Source of the DNA: Ruegeria lacuscaerulensis ITI-1157 | GTDB lineage: Bacteria > Pseudomonadota > Alphaproteobacteria > Rhodobacterales > Rhodobacteraceae | Assembly (NCBI GenBank): GCA_000161775.1 | Contig: GG704596.1 | Location: 238,425 to 302,424 of the forward strand | Reading direction: 5' to 3' | DNA: 64,000 nt | Shown here: positions 52,955 to 62,177 of the stretch, in pieces | Position numbering within the stretch: the stretch's first letter is position 1 | How the letters are laid out: every line of letters starts with the position of its first letter | Position numbers and translations under genes: made by a program | Notes under the pieces: model-generated | Seen by the model: only the letters and a program-made list of their open reading frames with translations | Told to the model about the DNA's origin: nothing | Databases searched by the model: none

Positions 52955-54259
52955 CTAGCCAAGGACCGAAAAGCTGCTTTCCTCGTTGATGGGCCGCTTG
53001 CGGGAATAGAAGCCCACGTCGATGGTGCGTTGAATATGGGGCAATTGGAATTGCAGCGGCCAGGTGTCGTGATCGCCACCGCCCTCGCAATACTCGATCA
53101 GGGCCGCCATCATCTTGCCCGCGATCGGTGCGTTCTTGTATTGGTTCCCGCTGGTTCCGCAGGCCATGTAAAACCCTGGCAGGCTGGACTTGTCATAGAT
53201 CGGGATCCAGTCAGTCGAGGCGTCGTACAGATCGACCACACCACGCGTTCTGGACGGAATGCCCAAGCTGGGAACGCGCTGCGCGTATCGCATGGCCTGC
53301 GTCGTCCACTGGTCGGTGAAGTCATGGTTGTAGTGGACATCGTCCTCGCACCACTGATGCGGGTCGCATTCCGGGTCTTCCGAGCCGATCAGAATGTGGT
53401 TTCCATGTTCCGGCCGGCAGTAGCATGCGATGTCGCTGTCCGAGACGATGGTGCCCTGACACTCGAAATCGAACCCTTCGGGCGCGGGGACATGGACCAC
53501 CTCCTGCCGCAGCGGGCGGGTTTCGATGGTCATGTCGTCCAGCACCCCGGCCATGCGGTTGATGATCGACGATCCCGGCCCGGCCACGTTGATCACCACC
53601 GGCGCGTGAATCTCTTCGCCCGAGGCCAGCCGTACGCCTTTGACCCTGCCACCTTCCTGCAAGATTTCGACGACCTCGGCCCCGGTCCGCACCTGCGCAC
53701 CGCGCTGCGTGGCCGCATGCATCAGGTTCTGCGCCGACAGGGCCGGATCGGTGACATAGCCAGCCTTGGGCCAGAACACCGCCCCCTGCATCCTGCTGCC
53801 ATTGGGCTGACCAAAGGCTGGATCGTCCATCCGTTTGGCAGGGGAAAAACTGTCCAGCGAGTAGATCGGCAGACGGTCGAGAATCTGTTCGGCCGACCAT
53901 TCCTCAAACGGGCAATCCAACTCGGCGCTGTATTTCATGTGCTTTGACAGGTGGCCATTGGCCTCGGTCTTCATGACCAGGCACCCGGTCTCGCGGAACT
54001 GCGCCAGATCGGCCCCGTCGGACAGGCCCAGATACTCGGCCCAGTCGCGCCAGTAGTGATAGCCCTCCCATGCAAAGGCGGTGCCGTCGAAGGTGGAATA
54101 ATGCATCCGGACAATCGCGCAGGACCCGGCGGTCGAGCCGTGCCCCACCTGCGCGTTGCGGTCCAGCGACAGGGTCTTCCAGCCGGCCTTGGTCATCTCG
54201 AACGCGATGGCCGCGCCGATCACGCCCGTTCCGATGATGATTGCGTCAGGCTGGCTCAT
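52955..54259 (-). CDS. FAD-dependent amine/D-amino-acid oxidase (DadA/sarcosine-oxidase-like)
   Basis: A 434-residue flavoprotein of the DAO family. The dinucleotide-binding motif IIIGTGVIGAAIAFEM and the following acidic strand LSLDRN are at the N-terminus, with the DAO-typical GSTAGSCAIVRMHYS loop near residue 45 and the late GLYMACG-type sequence FYMACGTSGNQ. It probably oxidises a secondary or N-methylated amine. It lies at the end of the minus-strand run with TetR, MttB-like and dimethylglycine dehydrogenase genes, overlapping TetR by 14 bases. The ATG at 54259 begins the conserved part. Confidence 0.86.
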   Translation of the reverse strand: MSQPDAIIIGTGVIGAAIAFEMTKAGWKTLSLDRNAQVGHGSTAGSCAIVRMHYSTFDGTAFAWEGYHYWRDWAEYLGLSDGADLAQFRETGCLVMKTEANGHLSKHMKYSAELDCPFEEWSAEQILDRLPIYSLDSFSPAKRMDDPAFGQPNGSRMQGAVFWPKAGYVTDPALSAQNLMHAATQRGAQVRTGAEVVEILQEGGRVKGVRLASGEEIHAPVVINVAGPGSSIINRMAGVLDDMTIETRPLRQEVVHVPAPEGFDFECQGTIVSDSDIACYCRPEHGNHILIGSEDPECDPHQWCEDDVHYNHDFTDQWTTQAMRYAQRVPSLGIPSRTRGVVDLYDASTDWIPIYDKSSLPGFYMACGTSGNQYKNAPIAGKMMAALIEYCEGGGDHDTWPLQFQLPHIQRTIDVGFYSRKRPINEESSFSVLG

Positions 54260-54932
54260 GGCTTGATCCTCCCTCCCAGCAGCGCTTGGCATAGGCGCTG
54301 AATTCCTCGATTTCCTCGGGCCGCGGCTCGACCCCGGTAAAGACGTACAGGTAGTGCGGCACCAGAGACAGGCGCGTCGCCAACGGCTCGTTCAATTGCG
54401 CCAGATCATAGCCGATCTGCATGTAGTACAGCACGCGCGCGCGGGTTTCAGCTTCGACCGCCTCATAGCCATGGCGGGCGAACATGGCGCGCAGCGCGGC
54501 CAGGCGGCGCGCATCGGACAGGTCCAGCATCCGCCGCACCTTGCCCGACCGCCGCGCCCAGTCGCGCACGGCAAAGTCCAGCGCCGTGTCGAACAAGGCG
54601 GTGTTGACCACGCAACGATGCACGTTGCAGACGGCGGCGGTGATGGTCTCGGCCGGGGCCTCGGCCTGCGCGATCAGGGCGGCGGTGTTGGTGGCCTGCC
54701 AGCGATCCAGCAGCGCATCCAGCAGGTGTTGCCGGGATTTGAAGTACCAGTAGAACGAGGACCGCGACACCGCCATGCGCTCGGCCAGGTTCAGCACCTT
54801 GACCTGCTCGACCCCGTCCGAGATCAGCACATCCATCGCCACGTTCAACCAGTCGTCGCGCGTGACCTTGACGTTCCCGACCAGAGGCTCGGCCTTGGGG
54901 TCGTCACGATGCAGGATGGGTTTGCTGTTCAT
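54246..54932 (-). CDS. TetR-family transcriptional regulator
   Basis: A 228-residue regulator with an N-terminal TetR helix-turn-helix (VTRDDWLNVAMDVL; MAVSRSSFYWYFKSRQHLL) and an all-helical ligand domain. Its start comes one base after the MttB-like gene ends and it overlaps the FAD-oxidase gene by 14 bases, so it is encoded inside the operon and likely controls the methylated-amine genes around it. The inducer is unknown. Confidence 0.9.
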   Translation of the reverse strand: MNSKPILHRDDPKAEPLVGNVKVTRDDWLNVAMDVLISDGVEQVKVLNLAERMAVSRSSFYWYFKSRQHLLDALLDRWQATNTAALIAQAEAPAETITAAVCNVHRCVVNTALFDTALDFAVRDWARRSGKVRRMLDLSDARRLAALRAMFARHGYEAVEAETRARVLYYMQIGYDLAQLNEPLATRLSLVPHYLYVFTGVEPRPEEIEEFSAYAKRCWEGGSSHEPA

Positions 54933-54933
54933 C

Positions 54934-56469
54934 TCAACTCTCCGGCGGCGCGCCGCCCTCGGCGGTTCGACGGGCGATGAAGTCGCGCATGGCGTCCAGC
55001 CCGGGCTGGCCCTGCGCGGGTGGTTCGAAATTGTTCAGAATGTTACGCCAAACCGTAGTGGCCCGGTGGTTCGCATCGACCGATCCGCGTTCGGTCCAGG
55101 TGCCGAAATTGGCATAGTCATGCAGGTGCGGTTCGTAGAATTCGGTGGTGTAGCGCTCCATCGTCTGGCTGGCGGCGAAGAAGTGGCTTCCGGGCTCGAC
55201 CTCGCGCAAGGCAGTGTCGAACCCGATTTCGGCCCGCCCGGCCTGCGCGCCCGCGCAGAGCTCGGCTACCATGTTCAGCACCTCGGCATCGCAGACCAGC
55301 TTTTCGAAGGACACGGTCAAACCACCTTCCAGCCACCCGGCCGAATGGATGATCACCGTGGCCCCCGCCATCAGACAACCCCACAGCCCGAACTGATTTT
55401 CATTGGCCGCCTGCACGTCATTGGCGTTCGAGGCCGAGCCGGCCGCCGACCGCCACGGCAGGCCCAGATGGCGCGCCAGCTGCCCCGCCGCCAGCGAGGC
55501 CTGAAAATGCGAGGGCGTGCCAAAAGCCGGGGCGCCGGATTTCATGTCCACGTTGCTGGTGAAGGTGCCATAGCAGACCGGCGCGCCGGGTCTGGCCAGT
55601 TGGGTCAGCGTCAGGGCCGCCAGCGCCTCGGCATGGGACAGGGTGATCGCGCCCGCGACCGTGATCGGCGCCATGGCCCCCATCAGCGTGAACGGCGTGA
55701 TGATCGACATCTGCCCGTGACGGGCAAAGTCGATCAGTCCCTGCGCCATCGGAATGTCCAGCGTGCGCGGGCTGTTGGTGTTGATGATCGTGTAGCAATG
55801 CGGCCGGGCGCGGAACTCGTCATCCGACAGGCCCCGCGCGACCGAGAGCATTTCAAAGCAATCCATCACCTGCGGCGTCCCGCGCGAGAAGAAAAACGGG
55901 AACTTGTCGGTCAGCTCGATCTGCGCCTGCGTGGTGAAATAGTGGCGCAGGTGGGTGGGCACGTCCTGCGGCTCGACCTGCGGCGAGATCATCTGGAACA
56001 CGTCGAAATGATGGGTGAGTTTCAAGAACTCGAGGTAATCCTGCCCGCTGGCCGGGCGGCGGCCGCGCTCCAGATCGGTGGCATTGGGCGCGCCTGCGCC
56101 GGGCTGGAAGACAAGGCTGCCCAGTTCCAGCGTAAAATCGCGATGCCGCGCCCCGGCCCGGCAGTCGATGGATTTGGGGGCCGAAGTCAGTGCGGCCTCG
56201 ACCAGATCGCGGCCGATGAACACCATCTCGCTGTTTTCATCCACCCGCGCGCCCGCAGCGGCAAAGAGGCGCCGCGCCTCGGGCAGCAGGACCTTGACCC
56301 CCAGTTCCTCCAGCGTGCGCAGAGCAGTTTCGTGCATGTCGGCGATCTGATCGGCAGGAAAGACCTCCATCACCGGAAACGGGTTGCGCAACTGGCGATA
56401 GTTCACATCGCGGCTGGCGGTGTCCGCGCCCCGGCCCCGCCGCCGGCCTTCTCTGCCCCGCGCCGCCAC
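54934..56469 (-). CDS. MttB-like trimethylamine methyltransferase family protein (non-pyrrolysine)
   Basis: A 511-residue member of the MttB superfamily. It has the basic Arg/Gly-rich start common in this branch and a TIM barrel with the conserved GAMAPITVAGAITLSHAE segment. There is no in-frame TAG, so no pyrrolysine; non-Pyl relatives move a methyl group from betaine-like quaternary amines to a corrinoid protein. No corrinoid protein is encoded in this window. The GTG start at 56469 comes two bases after the stop of the dehydrogenase gene. Exact substrate (for example glycine betaine or a related compound) is not shown. Confidence 0.87.
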   Translation of the reverse strand: MAARGREGRRRGRGADTASRDVNYRQLRNPFPVMEVFPADQIADMHETALRTLEELGVKVLLPEARRLFAAAGARVDENSEMVFIGRDLVEAALTSAPKSIDCRAGARHRDFTLELGSLVFQPGAGAPNATDLERGRRPASGQDYLEFLKLTHHFDVFQMISPQVEPQDVPTHLRHYFTTQAQIELTDKFPFFFSRGTPQVMDCFEMLSVARGLSDDEFRARPHCYTIINTNSPRTLDIPMAQGLIDFARHGQMSIITPFTLMGAMAPITVAGAITLSHAEALAALTLTQLARPGAPVCYGTFTSNVDMKSGAPAFGTPSHFQASLAAGQLARHLGLPWRSAAGSASNANDVQAANENQFGLWGCLMAGATVIIHSAGWLEGGLTVSFEKLVCDAEVLNMVAELCAGAQAGRAEIGFDTALREVEPGSHFFAASQTMERYTTEFYEPHLHDYANFGTWTERGSVDANHRATTVWRNILNNFEPPAQGQPGLDAMRDFIARRTAEGGAPPES

Positions 56470-56471
56470 GA

Positions 56472-58874
56472 TCAGCCCCGCATCGCCTTGCCCTCGGGGT
56501 CATAGGGCGACGGCGCGATCACCCGCGCGGGCCGCTCGACCCCGACCACATGCACCGACAGTTCGGTGCCCGGCTGCGCCTTGTCGCGGTCCACCAGCGC
56601 CATGGCCAGCGACTTGCCGATATAGTGGCCATACCCGCCGGAGGTCACGAAACCCACGCGCTGGTCGCCGGCCCAGACAGGTTCGTACCCGCTGGCGTCG
56701 GCATCCAGAGCGTCCACCTCGAGCGTGACTTGAACCTGCGCCGGGCCGTTGCCCTCACGTTCGGCCAGTGCCGCGTCCTTGCCGACGAAGTTCTTGGTCC
56801 AGTCGATCCAACGGTCCATGCCGGTCATGCCGGGGGTGTAGGCCTGGGTGAACTCGGCCGACCAGATGCCAAAGCTTTTCTCAAGCCGCGTGGACAGCAT
56901 CGCGTTGAAGCCGCATTCGCGGATCCCTTCGCTGGCCCCGGCCTCGAGCAGCGCGCGGCGCAGGGCAATGTGGTCACCATAGCGGCAGTTGATCTCGTAC
57001 CCCTTTTCGCCGGTGACCGACATGCGGGCCACGCGGGCGCGCACGAGGCCGATGTCATAGGCACCGCAACCCATGAATTTGAGTCCCGAGATATCCTGCT
57101 CGGCCAGTTTCTCGACCACCGCCTGAGATTTCGGACCAACCACGGCGAAGCCGCAGACCTCCTCGCCCAGGTCACGCACCTGTACGCCGTCGATCATGTG
57201 ATCGTCGAACCAGCGCATGTGCCAGGCCCGCAGGTAATAGCTGCCCATGATCCACCGGGTGCCGTCGCCCCAGTTCAGAACCGTCAGGTCGCCCTTCAAC
57301 CGCCCGTTCTCGCCCAGCATCGGCGCCAGTTTCGCGCGGCCCGGTCCGGGCAGTTTCGAGGCCATAACCTTGTCAAGCCAGATTTCCGCATTCGGCCCCG
57401 AAACCTCGAACCGTGAGAACCCGGTGATGTCCATCAAGCCCACGCCTTCGCGGATGGTGCGGCATTCCTCGGCCACGATGTCGAAGGCGTTCGAGCGTTT
57501 CAGGGTCGGCGTTTCCTCGAACCCCTTGGGCGCGAAATAGAGCGGCACCTCGAGATCCCAGCTGATGCCCCATTTGCAACCCGCTTCGGTCATCGCGTCA
57601 TGGGCCGGCGACATTTTCAGCGGACGTCCGGCGGGCAGTTGCTCGTTCGGATAGGTCATCACGAAACGGCGGGAATAGAACTGCCCGGTCGTCTCGCGGA
57701 TGTAGCGCTTGTTCTGCGCGTAATCGCCGTAGCGCGCCACGTCCATCGGCCAGGCGTCGGCCTCGGGCTCGCCATGGATCATCCACTCGGCCAGCGTCTT
57801 GCCGACGCCACCGCCCTGCAGGAATCCGGCCATCACCGCGCAGGCGGCCCAATAGCCGCGCTTGCCCGGCACCGGACCGACCAGAGGGTTGCCGTCGGGC
57901 GAGAAGGTGAACGCACCGTTCACCCATGTCTTGATGCCCACGTTCTGGATCGCCGGGTAGCGTTCGAACCCCAACATCAGTTCGTTTTCGATGCGGTCCA
58001 GCTGCTCCTGGAACAGCTCCTCGCCATAGTTCCAGGGCGCGCCGTCCATGGCCCAGTGCTCGTGATCCACCTCGTAGATACCGACCAGAACGCCCTTCTG
58101 ATCCTGCCGCATATAGGTGAAGCCCTCGAGATCCACGGTCATCGGCATCTCGAAATCGGCCGTCGCGACCTCGGGCACGGTGTCGGTGATCAGATAGTGG
58201 TGTTTCAGTGGCGACACTGGCAGTTCGATCCCCGCCATGCGCCCCACCTGCTTGGCCCACAGGCCGGCGGCGTTGACCACATGTTCACAGGTGATCGTGC
58301 CCCGGTCGGTCACCACCTGCCAGCCATCGGCGGTCTGGATCAGTTCCTCGACCTTGGTTTCTTCGTAGTATTCCGCCCCGCGCTTTTTGGCGGCACTGGC
58401 ATAGGCCTGCACGGTGCCCGTGGTGTCGATGTAGCCCTCTCGGTCGGCCCACATCGCGCCCAGAATGCCGTCGGTAGACATGATCGGACAGCGTTTCTGC
58501 GCCTCTTCCGGGCTCAGCAATTCGCAATCGTCGATGCCGATGGACTGGAAGATGCGGTAATTCGCCTGCAACCACTCCCACCGCTCGGGGGTTCCGGCCA
58601 GCGTCAGGCCGCCGGTCATGTGCAGACCGATATTCTGGCCCGACTCCTTCTCGATCTCACTCAGCAGGTCGATCGTGTAGGCCTGCAACGCCGCCATGTT
58701 CGGATCGGCGTTCAGTGCGTGGATCCCCCCCGCGGCGTGCCATGATGACCCCGAGGCCAGCCGCCGGCGTTCCAGCATGACCACATCCGACCAGCCGAAC
58801 TTGGCCAGATGATACAGAACCGAGGCGCCGACGACGCCGCCCCCGATGACAACAACGCGATACTGCGATTTCAT
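56472..58874 (-). CDS. dimethylglycine dehydrogenase-like FAD oxidoreductase with GcvT domain
   Basis: An 800-residue fusion: an N-terminal DAO-type FAD domain (VVVIGGGVVGASVLYHL; SSWHAAGGIH, where the His is the likely covalent FAD attachment site), an oxidoreductase cap domain and a C-terminal GcvT-like folate domain (from about residue 420; AMLSTRLEKSFGIWSAEF, ending in the typical GYGHYIGKSLAMALVD). Such enzymes demethylate dimethylglycine or sarcosine and hand the one-carbon unit to tetrahydrofolate. A GGGAGG site supports the ATG at 58874. First gene of the methylated-amine cluster, upstream of the MttB-like gene. Confidence 0.92.
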   Translation of the reverse strand: MKSQYRVVVIGGGVVGASVLYHLAKFGWSDVVMLERRRLASGSSWHAAGGIHALNADPNMAALQAYTIDLLSEIEKESGQNIGLHMTGGLTLAGTPERWEWLQANYRIFQSIGIDDCELLSPEEAQKRCPIMSTDGILGAMWADREGYIDTTGTVQAYASAAKKRGAEYYEETKVEELIQTADGWQVVTDRGTITCEHVVNAAGLWAKQVGRMAGIELPVSPLKHHYLITDTVPEVATADFEMPMTVDLEGFTYMRQDQKGVLVGIYEVDHEHWAMDGAPWNYGEELFQEQLDRIENELMLGFERYPAIQNVGIKTWVNGAFTFSPDGNPLVGPVPGKRGYWAACAVMAGFLQGGGVGKTLAEWMIHGEPEADAWPMDVARYGDYAQNKRYIRETTGQFYSRRFVMTYPNEQLPAGRPLKMSPAHDAMTEAGCKWGISWDLEVPLYFAPKGFEETPTLKRSNAFDIVAEECRTIREGVGLMDITGFSRFEVSGPNAEIWLDKVMASKLPGPGRAKLAPMLGENGRLKGDLTVLNWGDGTRWIMGSYYLRAWHMRWFDDHMIDGVQVRDLGEEVCGFAVVGPKSQAVVEKLAEQDISGLKFMGCGAYDIGLVRARVARMSVTGEKGYEINCRYGDHIALRRALLEAGASEGIRECGFNAMLSTRLEKSFGIWSAEFTQAYTPGMTGMDRWIDWTKNFVGKDAALAEREGNGPAQVQVTLEVDALDADASGYEPVWAGDQRVGFVTSGGYGHYIGKSLAMALVDRDKAQPGTELSVHVVGVERPARVIAPSPYDPEGKAMRG

Positions 58875-58952
58875 CCCGACCTCCCCTGGACGATTCCCAA
58901 AGGACGCTAGGGGCACTGTTCACTTCTGTCTAGACATTTCTGTACAGTGCTG

Positions 58953-59582
58953 TCAGGCGCTCGCGCTGGGCCGCGCCTGCACGCTGTCGAACCAGGCTTG
59001 GGTTGCCGTATTGCCCTCGGGGATGCGCATCTTGATGACGCGGGCGAAATCCACGAACACGAAGGTCGAGATGTCGGCCAGCGAGAACGCCTCGCCCGCG
59101 ATGAAGGGGCTGTCCTGCAGGCGCTCTTCGAGCAGGTCGAAGAACGCTCTGACGCGCGCGATGCCGCGTTCGGCCAGTTCGGGGATCTGCGGATGGTTCT
59201 GCGGGCCGGGAATGGCGCGGTCCTTGAAGGCCGGATGCGTGTTGCGCAGCGCGTCGGCGATGGGCGCCCCGCCCTGCTGTTCGACGATCGCATTCCACAT
59301 CAGCACCAGCCCTTTCTCGTCCGGTGTCCGCCCCATCAACGGAGGCTCAGGGAAGCGCGCCTCGAGATAGGCAGCGATGCCGAGGTTCTCGGTCAGAAAG
59401 GTCCCCTCGTCCGTGACCAGAACCGGGATGGTGGCGCGGGGATTTACCTTTCGGAACGCCTCGCTCATTTGCTCGCCCTTGGCGATCGAGATGTCGCGGG
59501 TTTCGATCTGCAGCCCTTTTTCGGCGATGAACATGCGGGCGCGGCGCGGGTTCGGGGCGGTTGAGCAATCGTAAAACAGCAT
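58953..59582 (-). CDS. glutathione S-transferase family protein
   Basis: A 209-residue GST with the thioredoxin-fold N-terminal domain (start LFYDCSTAPNPRRARMFIAE; cis-Pro in ATIPVLV; ENLGIAAYLE) and an all-helical C-terminal domain. It has Ser/Cys rather than Tyr near the N-terminal active position. Its substrate is unknown. It lies 78 bases upstream of the dehydrogenase gene and may read into that operon. The possible role is detoxification of formaldehyde-like or electrophilic products, but this is a guess from position. Confidence 0.88.
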   Translation of the reverse strand: MLFYDCSTAPNPRRARMFIAEKGLQIETRDISIAKGEQMSEAFRKVNPRATIPVLVTDEGTFLTENLGIAAYLEARFPEPPLMGRTPDEKGLVLMWNAIVEQQGGAPIADALRNTHPAFKDRAIPGPQNHPQIPELAERGIARVRAFFDLLEERLQDSPFIAGEAFSLADISTFVFVDFARVIKMRIPEGNTATQAWFDSVQARPSASA

Positions 59583-59674
59583 GGGCAGTCCTTTGCGTGA
59601 ACGTCACGCGAAGGTTAGACCGCCCGCCGTGCCGGGATCGAGTCCCCGCGCAAAGTGACCCTGCGGAAGGCCGC

Positions 59675-60172
59675 TCAGCGCCGGTAGATGAAGCAGCGAC
59701 CCGGCACCGCGCCTTCGGGAAGAGGCTGTTCCGCCAGCGTTTCGAAATACATCCGGTCGCTCGAGACCATCAGACCGCCCTCGGCCAGAAGCGGTTCGAT
59801 CAACGGCGACACGAGGCGGGCGAAGGCGTCGTTCTTTTCGCGGTTGTGACCGCCCAGGTCGGCATGGATCAGGCTGGCGGTCGCGCCGAACCGATCCAGC
59901 GCGGCGGGCAGCGTCTCGCGCACGTCGCCCAGGATCAGACGGTCTTCGGGCGGCGTGGAATCGGGGTGCGAGGCCACGGCGCGTTCGAACACATAGACCG
60001 GGCGATCCTGGATGCGCAGGATCATGTGGTGATAGGTCCGCCCGTTGCCCAGCCCCAGCTCGAACACCGGACCGGCCATGCCGGATGTCTGGGCGATAGC
60101 GGCATCCAGGCAGGCCCGCTGCGAAACCATGCGGTCGATGAACAGGTCCAGGCGGCTTTGCTGATGTGGCAC
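59675..60172 (-). CDS. class I SAM-dependent methyltransferase-like protein
   Basis: A 165-residue protein with a SAM-binding glycine motif VFELGLGNGRTYHHM near residues 36-50, an acidic end of the second strand (VYVFERA), and LILGDVRETLP and LIHADLGGHN, matching a small seven-strand methyltransferase fold. Substrate unknown. Start is GTG at 60172, supported by GGAGAG just upstream. It lies 92 bases upstream of the GST gene, and diverges from the peptide ABC operon across 232 bp. Confidence 0.8.
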   Translation of the reverse strand: MPHQQSRLDLFIDRMVSQRACLDAAIAQTSGMAGPVFELGLGNGRTYHHMILRIQDRPVYVFERAVASHPDSTPPEDRLILGDVRETLPAALDRFGATASLIHADLGGHNREKNDAFARLVSPLIEPLLAEGGLMVSSDRMYFETLAEQPLPEGAVPGRCFIYRR

Positions 60173-60404
60173 GATCTGATCTCTCCGTGATATCTTGCGG
60201 GCCCGCTGGCGCAGACCGGTAGGGCCTTGGATGACAAAAACTCAAGCCTTTGTGTAGGGACAATGCGCCAAGGGACGCGATTCCGCGACGTTTTCCCCCA
60301 AGAAGGTGTTTGACTAGTTGCCCCCGAGCGCGCGAAACTGCGTCAAAAAACGGGGAGTTGATCAAAGCCATGCCCACCGGCGGCCAAACGGGCGGGAGCC
60401 CCGC
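60173..60404. other. 232-bp divergent intergenic region
   Basis: It lies between the methyltransferase (-) and the peptide ABC operon (+). It must hold promoters for both, but I see no convincing -35/-10 pair, operator repeat or structured RNA in it. Confidence 0.5.
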
Positions 60405-62177
60405 ATGACGGCCTTGCTGTCTGTCCGAGACCTGAGCGTCGGTTTCGGGGACGGGGAGTCCGTCGTCAAGGATGTCAATTTCGACGTCGAGGCCGGGCAG
60501 ACGCTGGCTCTGGTCGGAGAGTCCGGGTCGGGCAAGACCATATCATGCCGGGCGGTGCTGCGCATCCTGCCGCGCGCGGCCCAGATCCGAAGCGGTACGA
60601 TGACTTTCGGTACCGGACAAAACCGGCTTGATCTTGCCACACTTGGCGAGCGCAGGATGCGCGACATCCGGGGGAACCGGATCTCGATGATCTTTCAGGA
60701 GCCGATGCGGTCGCTGTCGCCGCTGCACAAGATCGGCAACCAGGTCAGCGAAGTCTTGTGGCTGCATCGGGGCGCCTCCGAGTCTGAGGCGCGCAAGGAA
60801 GTGCTGAAACAGTTCGAGCGTGTCGGCTTTCCCGATCCCGCGCGGGCCTATGACTCCTATCCCTTTGAAATGTCGGGCGGGATGCGACAGCGCGCGATGA
60901 TTGCCATGGCCATGGTGGCCAAGCCCGACCTGCTGATCGCCGACGAACCCACCACCGCGCTGGACGTGACGACGCAGGCGCAGGTTCTGGGGCTGATCAA
61001 GGACCTGCAGCAGGAAACCGGTATGGCGCTGATCCTTGTGACGCATGACCTGGGCGTGGTGGCCAACATGGCCGAACAGGTGGTCGTGATGCACAAGGGC
61101 CGCGTGATGGAGGCAGGATCCGCCCAGCTGATCCTGACCGAACCGGCCCATCCCTACACCCGGCAATTGTTCGAAGCCGCACCGGAAATCCCCGACGAAG
61201 ACGCCGTGGGCATCCCCATGCCGGACGAGGACCTGATCCTCGAGATGAAGGGCGTTTCCAAGACCTACACGATGCGGGCGGGCCGCGGGTGGAAGGCCGA
61301 CAAGCTGATCCACGCCTGTCGTGGCATCGACCTCAAGCTGGCCCGGGGCAAAACGCTGGCCGTGGTCGGCGAAAGCGGGTCGGGCAAGACCACGGCCGCG
61401 CGTATCGCACTGGGCGCCGAACTGCCCGACCCCGGCGGCGAGGTTCTGTTTCGCGCCACGTCGCAGGACGATCCGATCCTGGTGCACCAGATGACGCGCG
61501 CCGAACGCACGCTGTTTCAGCGCAAGGCGCAGATGGTGTTTCAGGACCCTTACAGCTCGCTCAGCCCGCGGATGCGCATTCAGGACGCATTGACCGAACC
61601 GCTTGAAATTCACCGGATCGGCACCCCGGCCGAACAGCGGGACAAGGCGGCCGAGATGCTCAAACGCGTCGGACTGAACGCCGACATGCTGAAACGCTAT
61701 CCCCATGCCTTTTCCGGCGGCCAGCGCCAGCGCCTGTCGATCGCCCGCGCGATGATGCTGGACCCAACGCTGATCATCTGCGACGAACCGACCTCGGCGC
61801 TGGATGTCTCAGTGCAGGAGCAGATCCTGACGCTGCTCGAGGATCTGCAGGACAGTCTGAACCTGTCCTATTTCTTCATCTCGCACGATCTGGCGGTGGT
61901 GGCCCGCATCGCAGACGAAGTCGCCGTCATGCGGCAGGGGCTGGTGGTCGAACAGGCCCCGCCCGAGACGCTGTTCTACAACCCCCGCCACCCCTACACC
62001 AAGGCGCTGATCGCGGCCCAGCCCGAGCCCGACATCAACCGCCCCATCGACCTGAAGCTTGTCGCCCTGGGCGCCGGATCCCCGGACAGCTGGGATGACG
62101 CCTTTCGTTTCTCGGACTCCGTGATACCTTCACTGGTAGAGATGGAGCCCGGCCATAAGGTACGTTGCCATGTTTAA
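60405..62177 (+). CDS. peptide/oligopeptide ABC transporter, fused double ATP-binding protein (DppD-DppF-like)
   Basis: At 590 residues this protein has two complete nucleotide-binding domains in tandem. The first has Walker A GESGSGKT (residues 38-45), signature [11 protein letters not shown] and Walker [13 protein letters not shown]; the second has GESGSGKTT (from residue 322), signature [14 protein letters not shown] and [12 protein letters not shown]. Both have the oligopeptide-transporter C-terminal extension with HPYT. It powers uptake of a peptide or similar solute. The ATG at 60405 follows a CGGGAG-type site; an earlier frame is not conserved. It overlaps the substrate-binding protein by eight bases. 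Confidence 0.93.
   Translation: MTALLSVRDLSVGFGDGESVVKDVNFDVEAGQTLALVGESGSGKTISCRAVLRILPRAAQIRSGTMTFGTGQNRLDLATLGERRMRDIRGNRISMIFQEPMRSLSPLHKIGNQVSEVLWLHRGASESEARKEVLKQFERVGFPDPARAYDSYPFEMSGGMRQRAMIAMAMVAKPDLLIADEPTTALDVTTQAQVLGLIKDLQQETGMALILVTHDLGVVANMAEQVVVMHKGRVMEAGSAQLILTEPAHPYTRQLFEAAPEIPDEDAVGIPMPDEDLILEMKGVSKTYTMRAGRGWKADKLIHACRGIDLKLARGKTLAVVGESGSGKTTAARIALGAELPDPGGEVLFRATSQDDPILVHQMTRAERTLFQRKAQMVFQDPYSSLSPRMRIQDALTEPLEIHRIGTPAEQRDKAAEMLKRVGLNADMLKRYPHAFSGGQRQRLSIARAMMLDPTLIICDEPTSALDVSVQEQILTLLEDLQDSLNLSYFFISHDLAVVARIADEVAVMRQGLVVEQAPPETLFYNPRHPYTKALIAAQPEPDINRPIDLKLVALGAGSPDSWDDAFRFSDSVIPSLVEMEPGHKVRCHV

Noticed and set aside
54934-56469. Pyrrolysine-containing MttB
   Set aside because: There is no in-frame TAG; the frame is continuous with sense codons only, so this is a non-Pyl relative.
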